The notes below the pieces were generated by a model. That model was not told the origin of the DNA. It saw only the letters and a list, made by a program, of their open reading frames with translations, and did no database searches. Positions 16,347 through 25,081 of a DNA stretch of 64,000 nt are shown in pieces. The DNA is taken from assembly GCA_017746715.1 (NCBI GenBank), contig JAGHZQ010000107.1, forward strand, positions 52,986-116,985, given 5' to 3'. The position numbers and the translations under genes were made by a program. Within the stretch, counting starts at the first letter, position 1; the number at the start of each line of letters is the position of its first letter. The DNA comes from Cyanobacteria bacterium SBLK. Lineage in GTDB: Bacteria > Cyanobacteriota > Cyanobacteriia > Cyanobacteriales > Spirulinaceae.

Positions 16347-17246
16347 TTAATTCTGTTCTGCCTTGCGACGGAGTTTAATACCACCCAAAGCAAAAGTTGC
16401 CAAAGAAAGCGTCGTAGCGGGTTCGGGAATATCCACGGGAGCGGGAAGAGGATCGTCTGCTCCACCGCCTTCGATAAAGATGCTGTACTCATTTAAATTT
16501 CCGCCGAGGAGTTTGTCGCTACCGCCATCAATATTATCGCCATTGACCGCTTTGAAACGCGCGGCAGTGGTAATGTAGCCATTTTCAACCAAACCATCGA
16601 CAAACCATTGTTCGAGTTCTGCTGCATTCACAAAATCCGTAGGGGCTAAAGTAAACGTTACCGTTTCGGATTCCCCTGCATTTAAGCCATCTCTCGGATT
16701 ACCTGTTGATAATATCGTTCTGCTGGTGACAAGACCGATATCGAAAGTAATATCATTCAGGTTAACATCACCCCATCCTTCACCATCGATTGCTGTTGAG
16801 GAAGAAGTACCGCCACGTAATGAAGCATCGTCATAGACCAATTCATCAAAAGCAGGATCGCCGAGGCTATAACTCACAATATTTAACTTATCTGCTAAAT
16901 TTCCGTCGGCAAAATCCAAACCAATTGCGAGGAATTCTGACTCTGTTGCTCCATCTGTTGTCAGTCCTTCAGTCATGTCAGCTTGTCCGGTGGTATTGGT
17001 TAAGAGTAATTCTAATCCGATTGTACCGTCTGCATTGTCGTTAAAAGTAAAGTCTACTGTTGCCGATGCTCCCGTTGCCGGATCGTTGGTGCTCCCGAAG
17101 TAGCCGTTATAACCAATGGTAAAGGCTTCGGCCGGAAGACCCAGAGTTAATGCTCCTGCTGTCGCGAGGGAAATTGCCCCTAAAACTTTGCCTAAAAAAT
17201 TGGGTGCGGTCTTTACAGATGTTTTTATAGTGTTGTTTAGTTGCAT
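16347..17246 (-). CDS. PEP-CTERM sorting-signal protein, secreted
   Basis: 299 aa. Signal segment LGKVLGAISLATAGALTL ends near AEA at about 41. The mature part is a low-complexity, Gly/Asn/Asp-rich beta domain (DGATESEFLAIGLDF, NLNDITFDIGLV). The C-terminal signal is IPEPATTLSLATFALGG then IKLRRK. Exosortase processing and extracellular or surface location are expected. It does not share its mature domain with the gene at 15146, yet both have the same upstream region. Function unknown. Confidence 0.85.
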   Translation of the reverse strand: MQLNNTIKTSVKTAPNFLGKVLGAISLATAGALTLGLPAEAFTIGYNGYFGSTNDPATGASATVDFTFNDNADGTIGLELLLTNTTGQADMTEGLTTDGATESEFLAIGLDFADGNLADKLNIVSYSLGDPAFDELVYDDASLRGGTSSSTAIDGEGWGDVNLNDITFDIGLVTSRTILSTGNPRDGLNAGESETVTFTLAPTDFVNAAELEQWFVDGLVENGYITTAARFKAVNGDNIDGGSDKLLGGNLNEYSIFIEGGGADDPLPAPVDIPEPATTLSLATFALGGIKLRRKAEQN

Positions 17247-17480
17247 TTTTAATGGGTCTCCCTTTTCACATGAAATTTAGTGTAATTCGCAATGCTTAGA
17301 TGTAAGTGCCCCGATCTCTATAGGTAGAGTTGCCATGAAATGGCTTTATCTGTATCTATATCCATTCTCTTGAATATCTCTAGTATGTCTAGGGGCAAAA
17401 AGCAATCTTTACGGAATCTTGATCCAACGGAGGACAATTGTAAAGTTTCAGTGTAAAGATGAGCGATCGCGATCGCATTT
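17247..17480 (-). promoter_or_regulatory. Duplicated upstream region, copy 2 (PEP-CTERM gene)
   Basis: Homologous to 16073-16279, with the same ordered blocks (GAAATTTAGTGTA, GCAATGCTTAGATGTA, GCCCCGAT, AGTATGTCTAGGGG, CAATTGTAAAG). The conservation begins right at the start codon and runs about 200 bases, consistent with a shared promoter. The rest of the gap to the phospholipase gene at 17558 holds nothing I recognise. Confidence 0.7.
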
Positions 17481-17557
17481 TGTTTGTGTCTTGCTCTTTA
17501 CAAGGATACCTATTTTTTTCTTTTTGATGAAGAAAATACCTTTTTAGAGTCGAATTT

Positions 17558-18958
17558 CTACGGACAATTTTGCGCCTGCTCGGCTATCTTTTTCTGCAAT
17601 TTGGTAGATACCCCCAAAGACGCATTATTGTAAAGGCGAGTAAATTCGCGATGGTAATGGGCGGCAACCACGGGATTTTCGATAATTAAGAGGGTTTCGT
17701 CATTATTATTGTTCGCCGTCGCCGACCAATTATGAGACCCCGTAATGACGGTTTTGCGATCGATAATCCCGACTTTATGATGCAAAACATCGCCAGTTGG
17801 TAAATTAGGAATGCCAACGGTAGAGATGGGATTTTGCCAAGGACGGTTTGCGGCTTCTTCCTTGCAATCCCGACGCAGCACCACTCCCAGCATATCCAAA
17901 CCTTCGCTGTACTCGCGAAAGGCAAAACTCGGATCGATCAGTGCTTTAACTTCTATTCCTTTTTGATGGCGATCGCCAATAATATCAACTAATCTCTGCT
18001 CGGAGAAAACAAATAAAGCGAGATTAATTTCTTGTTCGGCTCGATTTAATGTCCGACCGATTAAACCATTACTACTTTCTTGCCAATCTAGAATAGCAGA
18101 AACCGGGGAAAATTGAACGGTAATGACAGACTCGCCAATTTGTAGTTTTTGAGGAGAGCGATAGGGTTTGTTCACCCCAAATCTGCTATCTGTTTTTCCA
18201 CCGACTCCATCTCCCCACATCCAGTTAAATTCTTCCAGAAATAAGTCTGCCAAAAATGTATCGTTAATTTTCAGCATATTGTTGGCATTTCCCCGACTTA
18301 TGGCGGTTGTCATATCTCCTAGAATTCCGCTACTCGTCCAGTTAGCCGATCCCGTTACGACCGTAAATCCATCCACCACCATAAATTTATGGTGCATCAA
18401 CCCGGACCCTTTCGACCCATCGGCAGTATCGTCAATGACGGGAATGCCTGCATTGTTCAGAATTTTGAGCGCATCTCCCCGATCGCTTTCCTCGGGCGAA
18501 ACAATTTTATCGCGATCGCGATCGGCTAATGCAACAAACTCGTCATAGCGATTGCGCTGACGATCGCTCAATTGCTCGATCTCGAGAGGACTGTATTCAC
18601 TCCACGGACGACTATAGTTGTTTTCCAAAATTACCCGTACTTTTACTCCGGCTCTATGTTTTTCCGCAAGAGCAAGGGCAATCGCGGGTAAGCGAAACTC
18701 TTGTACGGCAACATCAATGGTCGATTTTGCCCCATTAATGGCATCAATAATAACTTGTTCGAGATCGTCTCCCGGTCGCGTAATATTGCGGTAGCGATCG
18801 GTATAATCTGCCCCCTTCCCTTGATTTTGATTCATATAAACTTCCACGAAGGTATCTTGGGGAAGGGGATCGGGTCTGTTTCCGTCGGAGAGCGATCGCT
18901 CTTGACAACCGCAGAGTAAGAGAAATGCAAACCCAATAAAAAACCCAAACAACCGCAT
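17558..18958 (-). CDS. Phospholipase D-family lipoprotein (two HKD motifs)
   Basis: 466 aa. The N-terminus is a lipoprotein signal (FLLLCGC, probable lipidated Cys18). Two phospholipase D catalytic motifs are intact: HHKFMVVD...GSANWT in the first half and HHKVGIID...GSHNWS in the second. An insert with DRDRDKIVSPEE (EF-hand-like) sits between the first strand and the first HKD motif. The family includes nucleases, phosphatidyltransferases and phospholipases; the GSxNW form is common in Nuc-type and cyanobacterial proteins. It would act at the membrane facing the periplasm. Substrate unknown. Confidence 0.88.
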   Translation of the reverse strand: MRLFGFFIGFAFLLLCGCQERSLSDGNRPDPLPQDTFVEVYMNQNQGKGADYTDRYRNITRPGDDLEQVIIDAINGAKSTIDVAVQEFRLPAIALALAEKHRAGVKVRVILENNYSRPWSEYSPLEIEQLSDRQRNRYDEFVALADRDRDKIVSPEESDRGDALKILNNAGIPVIDDTADGSKGSGLMHHKFMVVDGFTVVTGSANWTSSGILGDMTTAISRGNANNMLKINDTFLADLFLEEFNWMWGDGVGGKTDSRFGVNKPYRSPQKLQIGESVITVQFSPVSAILDWQESSNGLIGRTLNRAEQEINLALFVFSEQRLVDIIGDRHQKGIEVKALIDPSFAFREYSEGLDMLGVVLRRDCKEEAANRPWQNPISTVGIPNLPTGDVLHHKVGIIDRKTVITGSHNWSATANNNNDETLLIIENPVVAAHYHREFTRLYNNASLGVSTKLQKKIAEQAQNCP

Positions 18959-19024
18959 AAAAAGTTATTTTAAAGAATAGTCGGTAGTATACTCCACAAA
19001 CTCGATATCATTACCATGCCGAAC

Positions 19025-19073
19025 CTTCCGACCAGCAACTAACAACCAATAACCAACAACCAATAACAAATTG
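19025..19073. repeat. CAATAAC/CAACAAC microsatellite before trmB
   Basis: AACTAACAACCAATAACCAA then CAACCAATAACAAA. Similar runs precede other genes at 37722-37746 and 52936-52962 (reverse sense). The repeat ends just before the trmB ATG. Confidence 0.6.
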
Positions 19074-19077
19074 TGAA

Positions 19078-19719
19078 ATGCCCCGAGTTCGAGTTCGCCA
19101 ACACGTTAACCCTCTCAGCGACAAATATCAAATTCCCCTCGTTCCCCCCGACTGGACGCAGATTTACCCTCATCTTCAACAGCCGTTACATCTAGATATT
19201 GGCTGCGCTCGGGGGCGATTTATCCTAGAAATGGCACAATTGCAACCCGATCGCAATTTTCTCGGTTTGGAAATTCGCGAACCCCTCGTCGCGGAAGCCA
19301 ATCGCAAGCGAGACGAACTAAAACTCGATAATTTGCACTATCTTTTTGGTAATGTTAACAATTCTTTAGCAATTTTGCTCGTTTCTTTACCGGATTGCGT
19401 TCTCGATTGTGTCAGCATTCAATTCCCCGATCCGTGGTTTAAAAAACGTCATGCCAAGCGCAGAGTCGTTCGACCGGACTTAGTCGAGGAATTAGGGCGA
19501 TCGCTGTCCGAGGGAGCGAAGATATTCTTGCAGTCCGATGTAGAAGAGATCGCCACAGAAATGCGCGAACAATTCGATCGGCATCCCCAATTTATCCGAC
19601 AGCATCCAGAACAATGGCTATTAAAAAATCCCTTTCCCGTCACCACGGAAAGGGAAAAGGCCACCTTTGCCAAAGGCGAATCCGTTTATCGATGTTTGTT
19701 TATTTCAGTCACCCGTTAG
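19078..19719 (+). CDS. trmB: tRNA (guanine-N7-)-methyltransferase
   Basis: 213 aa, the normal bacterial length. SAM motif I LHLDIGCARGRF near 38-49, the Glu of FLGLEIREPL near 62-71, and the signature FPDPWFKKRHAKRR near 117-130 with the substrate-guiding residues. TERE near 190 is the C-terminal family motif. It methylates G46 in the tRNA variable loop. The start is at the ATG directly after the microsatellite; no strong ribosome site is visible, suggesting a weak or leaderless initiation. Confidence 0.95.
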   Translation: MPRVRVRQHVNPLSDKYQIPLVPPDWTQIYPHLQQPLHLDIGCARGRFILEMAQLQPDRNFLGLEIREPLVAEANRKRDELKLDNLHYLFGNVNNSLAILLVSLPDCVLDCVSIQFPDPWFKKRHAKRRVVRPDLVEELGRSLSEGAKIFLQSDVEEIATEMREQFDRHPQFIRQHPEQWLLKNPFPVTTEREKATFAKGESVYRCLFISVTR

Positions 19720-19723
19720 ACGT

Positions 19724-20065
19724 TTATGCCTCGGCAGTGACGGGGTCGGGGGCTTCCTCTTTGACTTTTTCTTTGCGATCGCCGAGTTTGAGCGTTAAAT
19801 AGCGAATAACTTCCTCGCTAAAGCGCATCGAACGTTCTACCGGTGCCACTTGTTCTCCTTGCGATTGGTAATTAACTAGAACATATATGCCATCTTGAAA
19901 CTTTTGAATCGGATAAGCCAATCGCCGCTTGCCGAGAATTTGCAGGTCAATATCTGTCGATCCGTAATCTCCCAACATTTGCTTGTACTTATCAATTGTT
20001 TCTCGAGTGCGTTCCTCCGACAAGTCGGGGCGCAGAATAAACATCATTTCATAGTTTCGACTCAT
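19724..20065 (-). CDS. rpsF: 30S ribosomal protein S6
   Basis: 113 aa. It begins SRNYEMMFILRPDL and contains the S6 core GKRRLAYPIQKFQDGIYVLVNY, then an acidic C-terminal tail (KEKVKEEAPDPVTAEA). S6 binds 16S rRNA with S18 on the small-subunit platform. Here it stands alone, convergent with trmB (four bases apart), not with rpsR or ssb, which is common in cyanobacteria. Confidence 0.97.
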   Translation of the reverse strand: MSRNYEMMFILRPDLSEERTRETIDKYKQMLGDYGSTDIDLQILGKRRLAYPIQKFQDGIYVLVNYQSQGEQVAPVERSMRFSEEVIRYLTLKLGDRKEKVKEEAPDPVTAEA

Positions 20066-20298
20066 TTTTGATTTTTCCTTGTGGACGGTACGGCTTCTCT
20101 GAGTTTGTCAAGTGCGATCGTGCAAAGATCTCTAAATTTGACGCAACAAGAAAGAAGCAAGGATTTACAATCTTACTACGATCTGGATTAATCTGGGTTA
20201 TTTGTCGGGGTTCGCGTTCTCCCCAACAGGCAAGCCGTTTACAATCGCGATGTCCCGCGATCGCCCCAATTTATTGTTTTTCCCGTATTTCTGGTACC

Positions 20299-21081
20299 AT
20301 GGCGCAACGTTACGTCCGAGTCAAAAATTCCCAAGGACAGACCTTTTACGGGCTGCTAGACCCCGATCGCAGCCTCCGAGTCCTCGACGCTCCGCCTTGG
20401 TTGGGAGGACAGCCAACGGATTTGATGTTGGGAGGAGAAGATTATACGTTACTGGCACCTTGCGCGCCTTCTAAAATTGTAGCTGTTGGTAAAAACTATT
20501 CCGCTCATGCGGAGGAAATGGGGACCCCCGTACCCTCAGAACCCTTACTATTTTTGAAACCCCCTACCACTGTCATTCCCCACAGTCAACCTATTATTTA
20601 CCCGCCCCAGTCCCAACGCGTCGAATATGAGGGAGAATTGGCTTTAGTCATTGGCGATCGCCTGCGTTCTCTTTCCGCAGAAGAAGCAGAAAGTAAAATT
20701 TGGGGTTATACGATTGCCAATGATGTCACTGCGCGAGATTTGCAGCGCAAAGACGGACAATGGACGAGAGCCAAGGGGTTTGATAGTTTCTGTCCTTTAG
20801 GTCCTTGGATCGTGCGAGAATTGAGTGCGGGGGCTTCTTTACAAACCTTTATCAATGAGGAAAGCGAACCCCGTCAGTCTGCTTCAACCGAACAAATGGT
20901 CTTTTCTCCGGCTGTTTTGGTGTCTTATATTTCCCAAATTATGACCTTATTACCGGGAGATATTATCCTAACGGGAACGCCTCGAGGGGTAGGAGAAGTT
21001 AAAGAGGGCGATCTCATTCGCATTGAAATCGAAGGAATTGGCTCTCTCGAAAATCCCGTTCGAATGGAGAGTAAAACGTAA
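20299..21081 (+). CDS. Fumarylacetoacetate hydrolase family protein
   Basis: 260 aa from the ATG at 20299 (MAQRYVRV). An upstream ORF extension to 20068 lacks homology and overlaps the rpsF promoter. Family blocks: VGKNYSAHAEEMG near 65-77, FLKPPTTV, the metal-binding Glu pair in RVEYEGELALVIG, DVTARDLQ with the third acidic ligand, KGFDSFCPLGP and LTGTPRGVGEV near the end. The fold hydrolyses or decarboxylates beta-keto acids using Mg2+ or Mn2+; many members are oxaloacetate tautomerases/decarboxylases. Exact substrate not readable. Confidence 0.9.
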   Translation: MAQRYVRVKNSQGQTFYGLLDPDRSLRVLDAPPWLGGQPTDLMLGGEDYTLLAPCAPSKIVAVGKNYSAHAEEMGTPVPSEPLLFLKPPTTVIPHSQPIIYPPQSQRVEYEGELALVIGDRLRSLSAEEAESKIWGYTIANDVTARDLQRKDGQWTRAKGFDSFCPLGPWIVRELSAGASLQTFINEESEPRQSASTEQMVFSPAVLVSYISQIMTLLPGDIILTGTPRGVGEVKEGDLIRIEIEGIGSLENPVRMESKT

Positions 21082-21144
21082 AGATTAACCCACCCCCAGT
21101 CTCTCCCAAGAGGGGAGTCATTCTGAATGAATGACCCATGCTTT

Positions 21145-21684
21145 TTAGCGAACCTGATTGTAAGCGGCTTCCGAGATGGCAGGAATTTCAGCATACATTC
21201 CTCGAAAACACTGTACGATTGCATAACCCGATACGCCGATAACGCCAATAAAAAGTGCAGTTGGTAAAATATCTCCTAGAGAGAAAGCCGATCCCGTACT
21301 AACCCTTCCGACAAGGGGATCGAGTAACTGTTGGGAAATTCCTAAAACGGAAAGAGCCAAACGACACAGGTAAGTGAAAATAGAGATTAAGAGTGCCTGA
21401 ATGGCATTAAAACGTAAAAAATGGGGCAGTTTGGGATTTTGAACGACAAGAATATAAAGGGCAAGAAAAACACCAAACTCAACAATAGCAATGCCTCCAA
21501 TAGAAAGAAAATAAATAGACATTAACATGAATAAAGGCGTAAATAATAGAGCGAGGGGAGGAGCCACGGCAAAGATGAGGGCCAATACTAAACCTCCAAA
21601 CTGCAAGGCTTCCAGAATAGGAATTAAATAAGTTAAAGCTGCAAGAATTTTATCTTGCATTGTTGTCGAGCCGCGCCAAGTCAT
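21145..21684 (-). CDS. Tic20 family protein
   Basis: 179 aa, possibly 171 if the second Met is used. Four hydrophobic segments lie at roughly 12-40, 45-80, 90-115 and 140-165. The block PHFLRFNAIQALLI and the C-terminal EIPAISEAAYNQVR are typical of cyanobacterial Tic20 homologues, the ancestor of the plastid inner-envelope translocon component. The role in cyanobacteria is not settled. It stands alone, downstream of the sugar transporter genes on the same strand. Confidence 0.85.
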   Translation of the reverse strand: MTWRGSTTMQDKILAALTYLIPILEALQFGGLVLALIFAVAPPLALLFTPLFMLMSIYFLSIGGIAIVEFGVFLALYILVVQNPKLPHFLRFNAIQALLISIFTYLCRLALSVLGISQQLLDPLVGRVSTGSAFSLGDILPTALFIGVIGVSGYAIVQCFRGMYAEIPAISEAAYNQVR

Positions 21685-21831
21685 AATAAATATTGTGTTG
21701 TGAAAGGATGGAATCAGTAGAAAAAGTAAGCGATCGCCGAGTTGTTCTCATCGTTTATTCTAACTTCTTCGGGGAATTCCCGCACGGATGGGAAAAAGAA
21801 TCCCGAGATCGCCGCGATCGCTTCTGCTGCA

Positions 21832-22692
21832 TCATCCTTTTACCGCACCTGCAGTAATCCCTTGAACGATACGCTGTTGGAAAACGAGAACCAAAACCAC
21901 GAGAGGTAAAGTCCCCAGAATAGTAGCTGCTGCGATCGGACCGTAAGGAATTTCAAAAGCACTGGCTCCCCCAATTTTAGAAACCGCAACGGGAATGGTT
22001 TGCAATGTGTCTTGCGTGATGAATGTGAGGGCAAAAATAAACTCATTCCACGCAAAAATAAAGGCTAGAATGCCTGTCGTAACTAACGCGGGAACGGTCA
22101 TCGGCAAGACAATTTGCAATAACATTTGTATAGTATCGTAACCGTCAATGCGAGCCGAATCTTCTAGATCTTTGGGGAGTTGTTGAAAGAAACTGCGTAA
22201 CACCAAAATCGTTAGGGGTAAATTAATGGCCGTATAGGGAACGATTAGAGAAAGATAGTTATTCCCCAAGCCAAAAAATTTCACCAGTTCTAACAATCCC
22301 AAAAAGAGGAGAACGTAAGGAAATAAACTCACAATGAGAATGCAAGCTAGAATAATTTGCTCTCCCGGTATTTTCAAGCGCGCTAAAGTATAAGCAGCAG
22401 GTGCGCCGACTGCCAAACAAATCAAGGTGGAGGTCAAAGAAACAAAAGCACTATTGAGCATATAGCGCAGAAATTTTCCCCCTAAAACTGCATACTGGGT
22501 GAAAGTGAGTTGTTGGAAATTGGGAAGATAAACTGTTGGCAGTTGTGCGATCGCCTCATTAGTTTTCAAGGAAGTTAAAATTTGCCAGAGTAGAGGGGCG
22601 AGACAAAAGAGAATCAGGAAAATAACCCCCAGCCAGAGTAAAATTTTATTCCAGTTGAGCGCTTTTTGATGAGTAGAATCGGTGCCAGTCAT
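21832..22692 (-). CDS. Carbohydrate ABC transporter permease, MalG/GgtD-like
   Basis: 286 aa with about six membrane helices. The EAA loop EDSARIDGYDTIQMLLQIVLP near 185-205 (EDSARIDG) contacts the ATPase, typical of CUT1 permeases. It begins three bases after the stop of the partner permease, so the two are coupled. With the upstream permease and binding protein it forms a binding-protein-dependent sugar or compatible-solute importer; the gene order equals the glucosylglycerol/sucrose transporter ggtBCD of cyanobacteria, but the solute is inferred. The ATPase is not in the window. Confidence 0.88.
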   Translation of the reverse strand: MTGTDSTHQKALNWNKILLWLGVIFLILFCLAPLLWQILTSLKTNEAIAQLPTVYLPNFQQLTFTQYAVLGGKFLRYMLNSAFVSLTSTLICLAVGAPAAYTLARLKIPGEQIILACILIVSLFPYVLLFLGLLELVKFFGLGNNYLSLIVPYTAINLPLTILVLRSFFQQLPKDLEDSARIDGYDTIQMLLQIVLPMTVPALVTTGILAFIFAWNEFIFALTFITQDTLQTIPVAVSKIGGASAFEIPYGPIAAATILGTLPLVVLVLVFQQRIVQGITAGAVKG

Positions 22693-22695
22693 GGT

Positions 22696-23604
22696 TTAGC
22701 GTTCTCCAGAAATATTAATGCGAGATTTGGATAAAAAGAAAGCCGCGATCGCCACGGCGAAAATTAACAGCAAAAACGTTACGGTAACAAGAGCTGCACC
22801 ATAGCCAAAATCTAAATAACGGCGCACGGTGGCATAGATATAAATCGAAACCATTTCCGTCGATCCGGCAGGTCCTCCTCCTGTCATCACTTGGACTAAA
22901 TCGAATACGCCAAAAGATTGAGCAAAACGAAAGAGAAGCGCAATTAAAATTTGTGGTGCTAACAAAGGCAGCGTAATTTGTTGGAAACTCTGAATGGGTG
23001 TTCCTCCATCAATAGCATGCGCTTCATAGAGATCGCTAGAAATCGATTGCAAACCCGCCAATAAAATCAAGGCAATAAATGGCGTTGTTTTCCAAACATC
23101 GGCAACGATTAAGGAAAACATTGCTCGCGTGGGTTCTCCCAGCCATGTTATTCCTTCGCTAATGATTCCCAGCCGCAATAAAAGATCGTTAATCACACCA
23201 TATTGATCGTTAAAAATCCATGCCCAAGCCAGTCCCATTACTGCTGTCGGTAATGCCCAAGGAATTAAGGCCGCAGTCCTCGCAAATCCTCGACCAAAAA
23301 AGGCTTGATTGAGGACGAGAGCGAAAGTCATACCGAGAACTAATTCGCAGGAAATACTAACAGCAGTAAAAACCGTTGTATTCCACAAACTTTGCCAAAA
23401 TCGTCCATCCCCGAACATCCTGCTATAATTATTCAACCCCGAGAAAACGGGTTCGAGTTGAGTTCCCAAATTCTGGGTAAATAAACTCAACCAAAAAGCA
23501 CGGGCGATGGGATAAACAAAGACTAACGCTAAAATGAGTAAAGCGGGAGCAATCAATAGCCATCCCGTTTGTTTTTCTCGTTTCCGAATCGTATCTATTT
23601 CCAT
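22696..23604 (-). CDS. Carbohydrate ABC transporter permease, MalF/GgtC-like
   Basis: 302 aa. The N-terminal helix follows a basic segment (RKREKQTGWLLIAPALL). The EAA motif YEAHAIDGGTPIQSFQQITLP is near 190-210. It pairs with the permease directly downstream. Family: CUT1 sugar importers. The spacing to the binding-protein stop is 72 bases, room for a processing or terminator hairpin that would set the usual excess of binding protein. Confidence 0.88.
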   Translation of the reverse strand: MEIDTIRKREKQTGWLLIAPALLILALVFVYPIARAFWLSLFTQNLGTQLEPVFSGLNNYSRMFGDGRFWQSLWNTTVFTAVSISCELVLGMTFALVLNQAFFGRGFARTAALIPWALPTAVMGLAWAWIFNDQYGVINDLLLRLGIISEGITWLGEPTRAMFSLIVADVWKTTPFIALILLAGLQSISSDLYEAHAIDGGTPIQSFQQITLPLLAPQILIALLFRFAQSFGVFDLVQVMTGGGPAGSTEMVSIYIYATVRRYLDFGYGAALVTVTFLLLIFAVAIAAFFLSKSRINISGER

Positions 23605-23676
23605 GTTTTTGATAATAAATAATGGGTAATCGATCGATTATTACGTACTTCCGAAAACTTCCGACTTCTTCTCAAG

Positions 23677-24972
23677 CTATCTTGCTAACAAACGACGAGT
23701 TTCGGCAGCTGCGGCTTTCATCGCTTTTTCTGCACTCATGGTATTGGTTAAAGCCGCGCTCAAATAGCGTTGTAAAATATCCGATGTTTGAGCGTATTGA
23801 GCGATCGGCGGACGGAGTGCCGAATTTTCAACAACTTCTAAAAGTTGGGGGTAGTAACTGTATTTCGCGACAATTGCGGGATCGTTGAATAGCGATCGCC
23901 GACTGGGTAAATATCCCGTTTCTAAAACAAATTCTCGTTGCGTCTCTTCGCTACTGATAAATTCGATAACCCGCCATGCTTCTTCAGGGTGTTTTGTCGT
24001 AGCAGACATTCCCAAACCCCACCCACCTTGGCAGGCACCGCTTGGATATCCCGGCTGATGTACCATTGGTTTGAGGGCAAATTTTCCGGCAATATCCGAT
24101 TGGGAAGCAAGTCCGGCAACATAAGGCCAGTTTCGCAAAAAAACTGTTTCTCCGCCTTGGAAAAGTCGGCGAGTTTCTTCTTCTGCATAAGTGGTAACCC
24201 CCGGAGGAGAAATCCCCTCATCAATAGTCTCGCGTAGAAATTCGACCGCCGCGATCGCATTCTCCGAGTCCAATCCCACTTCTAAAGTATCTGGATTCAC
24301 CCAATACGCCCCAAATCCGGCGAGAATTTCCACAAACATAGCCGGCAATCCTTCATACTGTCTCCCCTGCCAAACGTAGCCCCATTTCGCAACGCCTTTC
24401 TCCTGCAAATCCCGAGAAATATCGATTAATTCTGCAAAGGTTTCTGGGGGATCGTAGCCATTTTCTGCCAGCAGATCGCTGCGATAATAAAGCATGCCAC
24501 CGTCAGATCGAAAAGGCATTCGATACAATCCTTCTTGATATTTTCCGCCGTTGACATCCCCATCTAAGAAAGCTGCGAGTTCATCTTCGCTAATAAATTG
24601 ATTGAGATCCTGCAACCAACCTGCGGCGGCAAATTTCGGCACCCAAACAATATCGAGATAGACAAGATCGTAGGGAGAATCCCCCAATAGAAAGGCTGAA
24701 GTATATAAATCTTCCACGAGATTAGTGGCATTAGGGGCCTCGATAATTTCGAGGTCGATATCGGGGTTTTCTGCCTCAAATTTTGCCTCCATTGGCTGCC
24801 ATTGTGCGGCTTCGAGGGCCTGCATCATCACGGTAATTTTGACGCGCTGCTGGGTCAAAACGGGCAAAATACAGGTAAGAAGGATGGTGAGAGTCGCGAT
24901 CGCTAAAATTGCAATCCGCGTTAATCTCGATCTTCGCTTCCAAATCTTGAGGAGAACATTCATACAGAACAA
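23677..24972 (-). CDS. Extracellular solute-binding protein of a sugar ABC transporter, GgtB-like
   Basis: 431 aa. A basic N-terminus and hydrophobic segment (IAILAIATLTILLTCILP) act as signal; the Cys suggests possible lipid attachment. The mature protein is a family 1 binding protein: MMQALEAAQW, YDLVYLDIVWVPKFAAAGWL near 100-118, and GWGLGMSATTKHPEEAWRVIEF near 320. It captures sugar or compatible solute in the periplasm for the two permeases downstream. An alternative start at the second Met (MNVLLKIW) is possible. Confidence 0.88.
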   Translation of the reverse strand: MFCMNVLLKIWKRRSRLTRIAILAIATLTILLTCILPVLTQQRVKITVMMQALEAAQWQPMEAKFEAENPDIDLEIIEAPNATNLVEDLYTSAFLLGDSPYDLVYLDIVWVPKFAAAGWLQDLNQFISEDELAAFLDGDVNGGKYQEGLYRMPFRSDGGMLYYRSDLLAENGYDPPETFAELIDISRDLQEKGVAKWGYVWQGRQYEGLPAMFVEILAGFGAYWVNPDTLEVGLDSENAIAAVEFLRETIDEGISPPGVTTYAEEETRRLFQGGETVFLRNWPYVAGLASQSDIAGKFALKPMVHQPGYPSGACQGGWGLGMSATTKHPEEAWRVIEFISSEETQREFVLETGYLPSRRSLFNDPAIVAKYSYYPQLLEVVENSALRPPIAQYAQTSDILQRYLSAALTNTMSAEKAMKAAAAETRRLLAR

Positions 24973-25081
24973 TTAGTCGGGGTTTGCGTTACTCTTACCG
25001 CAATCTCTTGAAGTTAAAGGACGATAGAGCGAAAAATGTTAAAAAACTTAACGCTTTTGAACGCTCGAGTTTGCATTTATT

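Noticed and set aside
20068..20298. In-frame extension of the fumarylacetoacetase-family ORF
   Set aside because: Composition is not protein-like and it overlaps the rpsF promoter; family homology begins at the ATG at 20299.
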